A stretch of DNA of 64,000 bases from Bradyrhizobium canariense (GTDB taxonomy: Bacteria; Pseudomonadota; Alphaproteobacteria; Rhizobiales; Xanthobacteraceae): NCBI RefSeq assembly GCF_018130465.1, contig NZ_JAFCKJ010000003.1, forward strand, positions 62,001 to 126,000, read 5' to 3'. Positions 42,410 through 51,003 of this stretch are shown one piece after another. Every line of letters starts with the position of its first letter. The stretch's first letter is position 1. The translations under genes were made by a program, and so were the position numbers. The notes below the pieces were generated by a model. The model was not told where the DNA came from, ran no database searches, and saw nothing but the letters and a program-made list of their open reading frames with translations.

Positions 42410-44662
42410 CTAGCCTTCCGGAGCGCAGCTCAAACGTGCGAGGGCGATTTCCCCGCTCCAATGAACCTCCCCCTCGGCCAGTTGCTCGATCCTGCGGACG
42501 GTAGGTTCGTCGAGTGCGGCCGTAGCGGGAAAGTAACTTCCCCGCTGGCCTTGCGCGGAATCTTGCCACGCTTTTGTGCGCGATGAATAAACGATCACCG
42601 CGGCGACCGTATGCACTTCCTGATGCATCCGGTTCACCAGGTAGGCGTATTCGGTCGCACTCGGCAGCATTTCGGCCAGGGCGTGACAGAAATCATCCCG
42701 ATCGCCAGATGAGGCCGCTCTGAGCACTATTCGCAGAGAACGCTCAGATGACTCGTTCAAGGTGTCGAGGTTCGAGTATGGATATGGAGAATTGAGACCA
42801 GTCCGCGCGCGGATAATGCTCGTCGTGAAAGGATCAGACACAATTATTGTGCCGAGCGGCAGCTTCCTCATGTAATTTGCGAGTTCGATCTCGTCAGCGC
42901 TGTAATGAGTGATGGCCGAGATCGTATTTGTCGGCTTGCCGTAGGAATGCGGAAACAAAATCGCTCTTGCGCTCAGTCGATCGGCCATCAACGTGAATGC
43001 CAGCAGCGCGACCAAGCTACCGGCCCTCCATGCCGGCCGCCTCGCAGCAATGAGGGTAGCGATTCCGGCTAAGACGAGGCCGGCGGCGAGCGGAATATAG
43101 AAACGCAAATAGGTAGCAAGGGGCGGAAGCGTCATGACAGCCGCGTATGCGAGACCGAAAAGGGCCGGTAGAACCGCTGCCACCCGGTACGGCTCCCCGA
43201 CACGGATCCAAAGCCGCGGCAACGCCGTGCTCAGCGCGAGCGCGAAGAATACACAGACGAACGGCATTGCCCGATAAGCAAAGGGAAATCCCGTGAGAAT
43301 GAAGCACGTCAGGCCTGCCGCCAGCGTCCAATACAGAGCAAACAGCGGTTCTTTCCAAAGTGCTCGGCCATCGGGCGACAGGATTGAATAAAGAAAAACG
43401 ACAGAGACAAGCATGGCGAACAGTGCGCCCGTTGCCGCGCCCCACTCAATCACAGCGTTCTTTACGCCGAGTCCGAGCAGCAACTCCGCGCCCACGCTAC
43501 CGCCAAACAGCTTCGTGATCTTGAAAAACGCATCATCAAGTGAAAGCGAGCTGTTGGTGCCAAGGATCCAGATTCCCAGAGCCAACAGCGGAATTATGCC
43601 CGCCGCGAGAGTGCTAGCGCGCCCCATCCAAGCCATTGTAGTGACCAGCCAAGGCCAGTCGCGCAACCGCCACGTTGCAGCAGCAGCCGCTGCGATAAGA
43701 ATGTAGAGCGCGCTGACTCGATGCAGCGGGACCAGGCACCCAATCAGGACAAAGATGAGGAGAGCGAAAAGCCATATGGATTTTTCGGCGCTGGCTCGTG
43801 TCGAAGCGCCAACGATCGCTGCAAAGACCGGGATGCCGACCAGGATGGCGACACTTGGAAGCGCGTAAGGGTTTAAAGCTCGCCAAAACAGGAGCGCTCC
43901 GGTGCTCAACACTAAGATGGACCCTACGGCAGTCCGCGAGTTTTCGATCTTTGCTCCGAAATCACCGAGCGCGACCAAGAGCACAATGGAGCCGAACGTA
44001 CACAGCGTGCCGTTTCCAAGCTCGAAACCGAGCAGCGTGCTGCTCAAAAGCGCGAATGCAAGCATCCTGTTTCCAGCGCGGTCGACCAGTTGCGAGGCCT
44101 GCCAGGCTACCAGCACTTTGAATGCCGCCGTCCACGGAGCAATCGCCCAAGCTCCTGCCAGCGGATCGTGGCCGAACGCGCTGATCAGAATGCTGCTCAG
44201 AATCGGCTTCACCTGTATGTATGATGCGCCATCAATGTTGTTGAGCACGTGAGACCGAGCGAGCTCAACCGCGATTTTCATCGAATGAATGTCGGCGAAT
44301 AAGTCGGTGAAAGGGAAACTGGATAGCCAAAAGAATACGTATAGATACGCAGGCGTAGCAACAAGCGCGCCCAATATCAGCGGAGCGCGCGGCAGTCGGA
44401 AACCTCTCAGGGAGGCGAGTCCAAGCAGGAGCCCTAAGGTCGAAAGCAGTATGATCGCTCCAACCAGCGCTCCGTAGATATGATCGAGGACGTACCACCG
44501 TTCGGCTATCTCGAAAGTTCTCGCGATGACGACCGCCCCGAGAAGGAATGCCGCCGGTAACACCATGGTCGGCAGCCACGAACGCCAACACCACAAGAGC
44601 AGAATGCCCAGACCCAATGGGATTGCGTAGAAGAGCGGAACGATGAAATTTTCAAAAATCAT
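42410..44662 (-). CDS. Large polytopic membrane protein of unknown function
   Basis: A 750-residue integral membrane protein with some 14-17 hydrophobic helices over residues 1-560, then a soluble C-terminal part (about 570-750). Short polar loops near the N-terminus contain FADIHSMKIAVELARSH. The overall plan, many helices with a periplasmic tail, resembles GT-C type sugar transferases or O-antigen/mannosyl-like enzymes, but no diagnostic motif is recognised. Base composition is visibly lower in GC than the flanking core genes, and neighbours are orphans, so it may have been acquired. It is monocistronic as far as can be seen. Confidence 0.7.
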   Translation of the reverse strand: MIFENFIVPLFYAIPLGLGILLLWCWRSWLPTMVLPAAFLLGAVVIARTFEIAERWYVLDHIYGALVGAIILLSTLGLLLGLASLRGFRLPRAPLILGALVATPAYLYVFFWLSSFPFTDLFADIHSMKIAVELARSHVLNNIDGASYIQVKPILSSILISAFGHDPLAGAWAIAPWTAAFKVLVAWQASQLVDRAGNRMLAFALLSSTLLGFELGNGTLCTFGSIVLLVALGDFGAKIENSRTAVGSILVLSTGALLFWRALNPYALPSVAILVGIPVFAAIVGASTRASAEKSIWLFALLIFVLIGCLVPLHRVSALYILIAAAAAATWRLRDWPWLVTTMAWMGRASTLAAGIIPLLALGIWILGTNSSLSLDDAFFKITKLFGGSVGAELLLGLGVKNAVIEWGAATGALFAMLVSVVFLYSILSPDGRALWKEPLFALYWTLAAGLTCFILTGFPFAYRAMPFVCVFFALALSTALPRLWIRVGEPYRVAAVLPALFGLAYAAVMTLPPLATYLRFYIPLAAGLVLAGIATLIAARRPAWRAGSLVALLAFTLMADRLSARAILFPHSYGKPTNTISAITHYSADEIELANYMRKLPLGTIIVSDPFTTSIIRARTGLNSPYPYSNLDTLNESSERSLRIVLRAASSGDRDDFCHALAEMLPSATEYAYLVNRMHQEVHTVAAVIVYSSRTKAWQDSAQGQRGSYFPATAALDEPTVRRIEQLAEGEVHWSGEIALARLSCAPEG

Positions 44663-45263
44663 TCAGGTGCCCCATTAACACGAGCACCTCTACCATCAGC
44701 CTGCAGTTGTACAATCCCTTTAGATATTTTGCCCTGCATTCAGGGCATGTGCGTTGAGCGGAGATTGCCGCTTGTCCAGAGGGGCAACCCTTAAAGGCGC
44801 TGCCGCCAGTCGCTCAGGGTGGCTTCTACCTCCCGGCTGCCGGCCCGCCACCGGCCACGGCCATAGAACGCCTAATCTGAGAGCACGAGCATGCCCCCCA
44901 AGACGCCTGGCGGACTCCGCTGGCGAGTTTTGGCGTCGAGCAGACATTCTCCCCGACCAGTCCTCGAGGCGCTGGGGCGACCCCGCAGCGAGGCCCAGAA
45001 CGAGATCAACGCGAGCCGGACGGGGGCGCAGCAATTAGCAACCTCATCCAACATTCACTTCAGGATGTAGTTTGCTCCAACCGTCCGCAGGTGTCCGCCA
45101 GGAACTCGGCTAACGAAGCAAAGGCGCAGAACCACCGAAAGGGCGATCGGCAGCCCGCCGATCCAGGCGCACCGGCCTTAACCTAATTTTAAGAAACAAT
45201 TGTACGGCGGCGCCACGTTGGATAGAACAATGCCTGTGTCAGCGTCAGTTGCGTCCGAAGGTC
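44663..45263. other. 601-base gap without a supported gene
   Basis: Contains a 7-bp hairpin (TGCCCTG / CAGGGCA, 44730-44747) upstream of the membrane protein gene. The remaining frames on both strands are short, Arg/Pro-rich and without ribosome sites. A TTTTAAG/TTGTA patch near 45190-45205 may hold the promoter of the next gene. Confidence 0.45.
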
Positions 45264-45470
45264 ATGATTACGTACAAGCAGTACCATATCGAACGATTTG
45301 AGCACGGGCCCAAGCGCTGGGTTGCTCGCATCACGCGGACAGACGGTCAGAACATCCGCACGATTCTGCCGGCGTCTGAGCTCCCGTACCTCGATACGAA
45401 GCCGACAGCGTCCGCCGAGGAAGCTGAGGCGCTCGCCAGGGAAGGCATCGACTTCGGCGGCGTGGTGTAG
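45264..45470 (+). CDS. Small conserved hypothetical protein
   Basis: A 68-residue soluble protein beginning MITYKQYHIERFEHGPKRWV with alternating beta-type residues (ARITRTDGQNIRTIL) and an acidic helix (SAEEAEALAREGIDFGG). Related short proteins with the same Y-x-I-x-R-F start and G-I-D end recur in Bradyrhizobium genomes. An in-frame start at 45249 is possible. Function is unknown. Confidence 0.65.
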   Translation: MITYKQYHIERFEHGPKRWVARITRTDGQNIRTILPASELPYLDTKPTASAEEAEALAREGIDFGGVV

Positions 45471-45844
45471 TCCGTCATCGCGGTCTTCTGACTTTCATTC
45501 GCGAAGTAGCCGGCGATTCATCCGCAGCGATTCTGTGGGATGTGAGCTCTGTCCGGTGATCTGCTCGGATCCTGCAAGGTATCTCCAGCCTGCAGGCCAC
45601 AGGCAGAGCGTCTTCGCCTCGCTCGGCACGCTCGATCGCCTGCAATTTATGCGGCGCTGGAAACCGACGGTTCTTTGCTATTGCTGCCACAGATCATCCC
45701 GAAATGAGCCTGTCACCGCAGATGCTGTGGCTCATTCCAGGGTGCAGTCCATGGCCCTTCACAGGGAAGGCCGTCCATAACCATGCCCTGTTTGGTGCAC
45801 TGTCACCGTCATCTCGCCTTCGCAGCGGGTATTTTATCCGGCAA
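45471..45844. other. Gap without a supported gene
   Basis: Frames present are short and mutually overlapping; none has a ribosome site or a recognisable protein pattern. No hairpin or repeat stands out. Confidence 0.4.
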
Positions 45845-46027
45845 CTATTGTGGCTCGGTTGGCTTATCTCGCTCATGGCTCTCCGCTTCGGCGGCCGCGC
45901 ACGCATCCATGCCATGACATTTGCTTAGATAGTACCGAGCGCCTGCGAAGAGCGAGCAAACAATCACCACGGAAACCAGCAGGAAGATCATCCACCGTCG
46001 ATTCAACATTCCCATGACCTTCTGCAC
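45845..46027 (-). CDS. Possible small single-span membrane protein
   Basis: A 60-residue product with one hydrophobic helix (MIFLLVSVVIVCSLFAGARY) preceded by Arg-Arg, so the N-terminus should face the cytosol. The tail contains two cysteines (KCHGMDACAA) and acidic residues. Start may be at 46027 or a later ATG. Size alone makes the call uncertain; the clean membrane helix with positive-inside charge supports it. Confidence 0.45.
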   Translation of the reverse strand: MQKVMGMLNRRWMIFLLVSVVIVCSLFAGARYYLSKCHGMDACAAAEAESHERDKPTEPQ

Positions 46028-46091
46028 CCTCCATCCGACGCGGCCCGTTCGCCTGACCGGCCCAACCAGGCGAAAGGTTGATTAGCTCAAA

Positions 46092-46283
46092 TCAGGCCTT
46101 GCGCTTCGGATTCAGTCTAGCCTCACGCTCCAGCCGCTCGGACTTCAGGCGTTTGAGGTTTTCCTGAAACTCCGGAGTGGCTTGACTGTCCGCTATTGTC
46201 TGTCTCGATCCTATCGGATTGAGGGTCCTTCGATCGGCTTCGTCCGCAACTTGTTGCTCGGCCGACCGTTTGGGTTTGATCAT
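46092..46283 (-). CDS. Small hypothetical protein downstream of the RHH regulator
   Basis: A 63-residue, highly charged product ending in a helix (TPEFQENLKRLKSERLEREA). It begins 49 bases after the ribbon-helix-helix gene stops, on the same strand, so co-transcription is likely. It could be the partner of that regulator, but no toxin-like catalytic residues are visible. Function is unknown. Confidence 0.5.
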   Translation of the reverse strand: MIKPKRSAEQQVADEADRRTLNPIGSRQTIADSQATPEFQENLKRLKSERLEREARLNPKRKA

Positions 46284-46331
46284 TTGCTGTTTGCCTTCAG
46301 GCCGAGATTGATTAAGCGGGCGACGGTCAAT

Positions 46332-46715
46332 TCATTTTCGATTTGGCCGGTCGCGTCGAACGTTCTGGAATTCCTCGGGCCCCTTGACGAGCCGCCGCTT
46401 GCGGCTGGCCTGGTCATCCGGGCTTGCTTTGTTGTCTTTGAGCTTGTCGATCGCGTTGCCCGCCATTTCCCGAGCCCGCTCGGACGAGGCCTTGGCGGCA
46501 AACGTAACCGCGAGGGCGGGGGCGGGTTTGCCCAAGCCGATATCTACCAGCCGACGGATGGATTCAGAGCGAGCCGGAGTGTCCTCCTGCCGCGACGCCC
46601 ATTCATCGATCTGAGCGACAGTCGATTCCGGCCAGCGCGTGCCGATCTGGACGCCCTGACCAGTAGCGGGGCGGCCGCGATGTTTTTTGGTACCAATCTT
46701 TTTTGCTGGTTTCAT
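46332..46715 (-). CDS. Ribbon-helix-helix DNA-binding protein
   Basis: A 127-residue protein. A basic start (MKPAKKIGTKKHRGRPATG) leads into a strand and two helices typical of ribbon-helix-helix repressors: VQIGTRWPESTVAQIDEWA, then SESIRRLVDIGLG (about 25-65). The C-terminal half is helical and charged. Two TTGGTACCAA palindromes 35 bases apart, one just upstream of the ATG and one inside the first codons, look like its own operators. The ATG at 46715 has no clear ribosome site. It resembles antitoxin or plasmid-type regulators, with a small gene downstream. Confidence 0.72.
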   Translation of the reverse strand: MKPAKKIGTKKHRGRPATGQGVQIGTRWPESTVAQIDEWASRQEDTPARSESIRRLVDIGLGKPAPALAVTFAAKASSERAREMAGNAIDKLKDNKASPDDQASRKRRLVKGPEEFQNVRRDRPNRK

Positions 46716-46733
46716 TTTATTTTGGTACCAAAA
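46687..46733. promoter_or_regulatory. Pair of TTGGTACCAA palindromes (autoregulatory operator)
   Basis: Copies at 46687-46696 and 46722-46731 are identical; the second extends to a perfect 14-base palindrome (TTTTGGTACCAAAA, 46720-46733). The start codon of the RHH gene lies between them. Confidence 0.65.
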
Positions 46734-47017
46734 AATCAAGCCAAGGGGAAGTGCGAACTTCCGATAACTGTGCCTGTTTAGTGCATTGAAACACCGGTGC
46801 AAAAGGCGCCCTCCGTATCTGTGTCGGCTCCATTGACAGATTCGGCAAAACAAAAACTTCGTATGCCGATGTTTTTCCGAAGTTATCGGGTGTCACAGAG
46901 GATGGTTGGCGGATCAGAAGTCTACGTTGCAGGCGCGGCGCCGACGTGCGGCCGGACGTCAACTGGAACGTCAAAGGGCCTATCGGTGGTATGGGCTATC
47001 GATAGCCGGGGGCAGCC
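46716..47017. other. Gap between the RHH gene and the frameshifted gene
   Basis: Holds the upstream operator copy of the RHH gene and a small CCGA-N5-TCGG dyad near 46878. No gene is supported. Confidence 0.4.
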
Positions 47018-47315
47018 GTGACCGAGCGGGGATGGAGACGGCATTTCGACGAGCCGATCGAGGCGGACGGCCACTCGCTGACCAACGCTCTTGGAAGCAG
47101 GAGAATTCATCGCGGCGCTCCCGAAGAAGGAGCACGATCTGCCAGAATGGCGGGCGGCCATGGAAGCCTTGCTGCCGGTCGTCGAGCGCGGCGGACCGAC
47201 GCTGTTCGCGCGGATCGGCGTCATGCGGGCTTTGAACCGACACTACGTCCCGGAGCTCAACCCCAAGGGCAAAGAACCGCACTGGGGCCGGCGCAAGCTG
47301 AAGAGGGATGAATGA
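47018..47315 (+). pseudogene. Frameshifted small hypothetical gene
   Basis: Two reading frames join into one protein-like chain. GTG 47018 opens MTERGWRRHFDEPIEADGHS followed by LT; then, one base out of phase, LLEAGEFIAALPKKEHDLPE and on to HWGRRKLKRDE at 47315. Removing one A of the AA at 47084-47085 restores a continuous frame (…SLTTLLEAGEF…) of about 98 residues that matches the pattern of small conserved Bradyrhizobium proteins. It is either a recent inactivation or a sequencing error. The downstream part could still start at TTG 47091. Confidence 0.6.
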
Positions 47316-47711
47316 TGGTTTTCAGAATCGGGAAAAGCCGCAGCGCGGTTCCAGCCCCACTGCGGCTCATCCCGGGCAACTTGAAATTGATGAGTGCTTA
47401 AATCTCGCCGGTGTTCTCACAGTAGAACACCCCGTTCCGAATAAGGACTCCGTACAACTACCGGAGTCCGCTGTTCCACCAGTTGTCATTAACGGCGGAA
47501 CATGGCACGGCTCGCTCTTCCAGCCCCAATGCTCCCGGCTGCCGATTCAATTGCGGATTAGAGCGCCGGGAGTGCTAGGCGCCTCGCTAGCGTGAACCGG
47601 CCGCCTATCCGCATCTTTATTTTTGCTCGTCCCGTGCTTGTCCCATAAGGCAGTTGCCGGAATGGCTGTGGGACAAGGATTTAAACGAGTGCTTGCGAGA
47701 GAAGGGTTTTT
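47316..47711. other. Hairpin-rich gap downstream of tRNA-Lys
   Basis: Two perfect 8-bp inverted repeats follow each other: GGTGTTCT / AGAACACC (47410-47431) and GGACTCCG / CGGAGTCC (47445-47469). A looser GTTCC / GGAAC pair follows. No gene, integrase or duplicate of the tRNA 3' end is seen. Confidence 0.5.
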
Positions 47712-47787
47712 TGGTGAGCGCGCTGGGGCTCGAACCCAGGACCCCGTGATTAAAAGTCACGTGCTCTACCGGCTGAGCTACGCGCTC
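47712..47787 (-). tRNA. tRNA-Lys (anticodon UUU)
   Basis: The minus strand folds as a 76-base tRNA: acceptor GAGCGCG / CGCGCTC, D arm GCTC...GAGC, anticodon stem CGTGA / TCACG with loop CTTTTAA (anticodon TTT), and T arm CTGGG TTCGAGC CCCAG. The 3' ACCA is encoded. The 3' end points to the accessory-looking 41-47.7 kb region. Confidence 0.95.
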
Positions 47788-48112
47788 CCATGGCCGCTGA
47801 TGGCTTTGAAGATATCGCCACCGTCTTCGGACATTCGAGAAGCATGTCTTGCCGCTACGTTTAATTCGCGTCGCGGGGAAAAACCGGCTGTTTCCGGATC
47901 ATGCTTTCGGCCCGCGCTGTGTAGGGGGATGGGGCGCTGAGGTCAATAGCGCGGGGGATTGCCGAAACTCTTAGCAGAAGCGGGAATTCGCTCGCCGTAT
48001 CCACAGCTTAGGCCTGGATTCTCGACTCGATTGGCGGGCTGTCATCCACGCCGAACAGCGAGGATGCTTCGCGCCACGGACGTGCCTCCCGCGCCGCGAG
48101 GTCGTCTCGCCG
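47788..48112. other. Gap between tRNA-Lys and ndvB
   Basis: Must contain the tRNA promoter. No gene, clear terminator or repeat is recognised. Confidence 0.4.
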
Positions 48113-50788
48113 TCAGTTCGCCTCCCGCCGGACCTCGTTCGGCACCGGCAACTGCTGCGGCGTGCCGGCGGGGGTCGGCAGCGCGACCGGGCGCAGGCCG
48201 ATCAGCTCGGCGGTGCGGATCGCGCTGTCGCGCCAGAACTGGAACGAGTTGATGCGGCTGAGCTCGAGGATGGCGATGGCGACCGCAGCCAGGAACGGCA
48301 GGCTCTGCAGCACCAGCACGCCGGCGAAGATGTAGATCTCGGTGATCTGGCGATAGCTGTTGGAGGCAACCAGCACGCCGGCGCCGATCAGGAGCAGGGC
48401 ACCGATCACGGCCTCCCAGAACGCCTGGAACTCGATCGACATCCTGGACAGGCCGCCCTTGGAGGTGCGCGCGAATGCGATGTGCTCGGTGATCAGTCCC
48501 TGCGCCACCGCGCGCGACACCGTCCACTGCACGCTCATCGCCGCGATCATGGCGCCCAGCATCTGGCCGGGCTTGATCGCGACGCGCGCACGGTACATCG
48601 ACAAGAAGTGCGCGAGCGAGACGATGAAGGCGCCGATGATCGGCAGAGTCAAAATCTTGTCGGGGATGGCGATGTCGGCGAAGGCGACGATCGGCACCCA
48701 GACGAGGTTGAGCAGCGCGACGACCACGCCGAGGCTTTCGGCGCCTAACCAGTTCAGCCAGCCGAGGCCATATTCGCGCTTCTGGTCGGGCGTCAGCCGG
48801 CTCCGTCCGGGCAGGAAATTCCGCCAGTGCTTCTTGACGATCTGGAGGCCGCCATAGGCCCAGCGGTGACGCTGCTTCTTGAAGGCCTCGTAGGTGTCGG
48901 GCAGCAGGCCCTGACCATAGCGGTGGTTGGTGTAGTGGGTGGTCCAGCCGAGTTGCTGGATCGAAAGGCCGAGATCACTGTCCTCGCAGATCGTATCGGA
49001 CGACCAGCCGCCGGCCATGTCCATCGCGGCGCGGCGGATCAGGCACATCGTGCCGTGCACGATGATGGCGTTGGTCTCGTTGCGCTGGACCATGCCGATG
49101 TCGAAGAAGCCGGCATATTCGCCGTTCATGATGTAGTGCATGATCGACAGGTCGCCGTCGCGATGCTCCTGCGGCGCCTGCACCAGGCCGACGCTGGGGT
49201 CGGCGAACGCCGGCACGAGGTCCTTCAGCCAGTCGGGGTCGACGACGTAGTCGGCATCGAGGATGCCGATGATCTCGGCGTCGACGGCGGTGCGGTCCAT
49301 CGCGATGCGCAGCGCACCGGCCTTGAAGCCCTGCACCTTCTCGGCGTTGATGAACTTGAAGCGTTCACCGAGCGTGCGGCAATGATCCTGGATCGGCTGC
49401 CAGAAGGCAGGGTCCGGCGTGTTGTTGATGATGACGACGCATTCGTAGTTCGGATAGTTCAGCCGCGACAGCGCATCGAGCGTCTGCTTGAGCATCTCGA
49501 CCGGCTCGAAATAGGCCGGGATGTGGATCGAGACCTTCGGGCAATAATTCTCGGGCACGTTGTCGACCGGCTTGCCCTTCGTGAGCAGCCGCTGCGGCGG
49601 CCGGCCGAACGCGACCGCGGCGATCTCGTCGATGCGCGCCATCGCAATGAGGACGAGGGGAACGAGCAGGATCATGCCGAGCGTCAACGCGAAGGCCGAT
49701 CCGAAGATGAAATAGTGCCCGTTCCAGAACGCGAACACGGTGGCGGCCCAGGCGCCGACGCCATTGGCGGTGGCCGACAGCAAGAACGCCTGCTTCGCCG
49801 TCGGCTGCTGTAGCCGCAGGATCGGCAGCGACAGCAGGACACCGACCAGGAGTGCTACACCCATCAGCTTCCAATAGTCGGGATTCTCCACCGGGCCGGT
49901 CCAGGCGAATTTCGGCTCGCGGCTGGCGTTGAGGATGCCCCAGTACGGACCGACGCCGCCTTCGAAGTATTTCCAGGGCTGATCGATCGCCTCGACGATA
50001 TTGTATTCCATGCCGATGGCGTCGGCGCGGCTGACGAAATTGCGCAAGGTCAGTGCCTGCTGGAACGGACCGGGGTCGGCGTTGCGCAAATTGTAACCCG
50101 CGCTCGGCCAGCCGAATTCGGCGATCACGATGCGCTTGCCGGGGAACAGGTTACGCAACAGATTGTAGCGGTCGACGGCCTGGTCGACCGCCTGGTCCGA
50201 GCGGAAGTTTTCCCAGTAGGGCAGCACGTGGGCGGCAATGAAGTCGACATTGGAGCCGAGGTCGGGATTGTCGCGCCAGATGTTCCAGATCTCACCGGTG
50301 GTGACGGGCACGCGGACCGCGCCCTTCACCCTCTTGATCATCTCGATGAGGTCTTCGACCTTCTGCTCGCCGCGGTAGATCACCTCGTTGCCGACGACGA
50401 CGCCGTTGACGTTGCTGTTCTTGCGGGCGAGCTCGATGGCGGCGTCGATCTCGCGCTTGTTGCGATTCGCGTCCTTGTCGACCCAGGCGCCGACGGTAAC
50501 CTTGAGGCCGAACTCGGCGGCGATCGGCGGCACCAGTTCCACGCCGCCCGTGGACGAATAGAGCCGGATCGCGCGCGTCATCGTCGACAGCGTCTTCAGG
50601 TCGGCGCGGATCTTCTCCACCGACGGGATGTTGTCGATGTCGGGGTGAGCCGAGCCCTCGAACGGCGCGTAGGAGACACTGGGCAGCAGGCCCTTGAAGT
50701 CCGGCGCGGGTTCCTTGTCGCGCAAGACTCCCCAGAGGCCGGCGTGGAGCGCGGACACAAGCAACAGAACGGCGGCGACAACGCGCAT
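48113..50788 (-). CDS. ndvB: Cyclic beta-glucan synthase NdvB (GH17-like plus GT2)
   Basis: An 891-residue inner-membrane protein. After an N-terminal helix comes a GH17-like periplasmic domain (about 35-290) with Glu135 in VGNE and Glu224 in AEFGWPSAG, the pair used by beta-1,3-glucanases and transglucosylases. Helices near 305-385 lead to a family-2 glycosyltransferase (about 410-660) with DAD at 511-513, EDSD at 602-605 and QRHRW at 639-643, followed by further helices. This matches B. japonicum NdvB, which makes the beta-1,3 backbone of periplasmic cyclic glucans needed for osmotic adaptation and nodulation. ATG 50788 is used. Confidence 0.88.
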   Translation of the reverse strand: MRVVAAVLLLVSALHAGLWGVLRDKEPAPDFKGLLPSVSYAPFEGSAHPDIDNIPSVEKIRADLKTLSTMTRAIRLYSSTGGVELVPPIAAEFGLKVTVGAWVDKDANRNKREIDAAIELARKNSNVNGVVVGNEVIYRGEQKVEDLIEMIKRVKGAVRVPVTTGEIWNIWRDNPDLGSNVDFIAAHVLPYWENFRSDQAVDQAVDRYNLLRNLFPGKRIVIAEFGWPSAGYNLRNADPGPFQQALTLRNFVSRADAIGMEYNIVEAIDQPWKYFEGGVGPYWGILNASREPKFAWTGPVENPDYWKLMGVALLVGVLLSLPILRLQQPTAKQAFLLSATANGVGAWAATVFAFWNGHYFIFGSAFALTLGMILLVPLVLIAMARIDEIAAVAFGRPPQRLLTKGKPVDNVPENYCPKVSIHIPAYFEPVEMLKQTLDALSRLNYPNYECVVIINNTPDPAFWQPIQDHCRTLGERFKFINAEKVQGFKAGALRIAMDRTAVDAEIIGILDADYVVDPDWLKDLVPAFADPSVGLVQAPQEHRDGDLSIMHYIMNGEYAGFFDIGMVQRNETNAIIVHGTMCLIRRAAMDMAGGWSSDTICEDSDLGLSIQQLGWTTHYTNHRYGQGLLPDTYEAFKKQRHRWAYGGLQIVKKHWRNFLPGRSRLTPDQKREYGLGWLNWLGAESLGVVVALLNLVWVPIVAFADIAIPDKILTLPIIGAFIVSLAHFLSMYRARVAIKPGQMLGAMIAAMSVQWTVSRAVAQGLITEHIAFARTSKGGLSRMSIEFQAFWEAVIGALLLIGAGVLVASNSYRQITEIYIFAGVLVLQSLPFLAAVAIAILELSRINSFQFWRDSAIRTAELIGLRPVALPTPAGTPQQLPVPNEVRREAN

Positions 50789-51003
50789 CGCGGCTAAACC
50801 AAAAGGGGCTGAGGGGGCAGGGAAGCGGATCCGACCCCGAGATCCGACCAAGTCCGCGGCAAATGGAGCATACCTCTGCCGCGCGGTTTCACAACTGCCA
50901 TGGCCTCATGACCGTATGAGGGCATGGCCAGTTTCGAAGTGCGCGGCAGTGCCAATGGCTTCTATCGCCGACCGTTCCTGAACGCAGGCTGAAACGATCG
51001 CGG

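Noticed and set aside
44720-45038. Overlapping short frames on both strands in the gap after the large membrane protein
   Set aside because: Arg/Pro-rich, no ribosome site, and each is the mirror of the other; no evidence for either.
47308-47595. 95-codon + strand frame beside tRNA-Lys
   Set aside because: Runs through two perfect hairpins and shows no family pattern.
47712-47787. tRNA-Lys as a proven attachment site
   Set aside because: No integrase gene and no second copy of the tRNA 3' end was found in the window, so only the weaker 'accessory-looking block' claim is kept.
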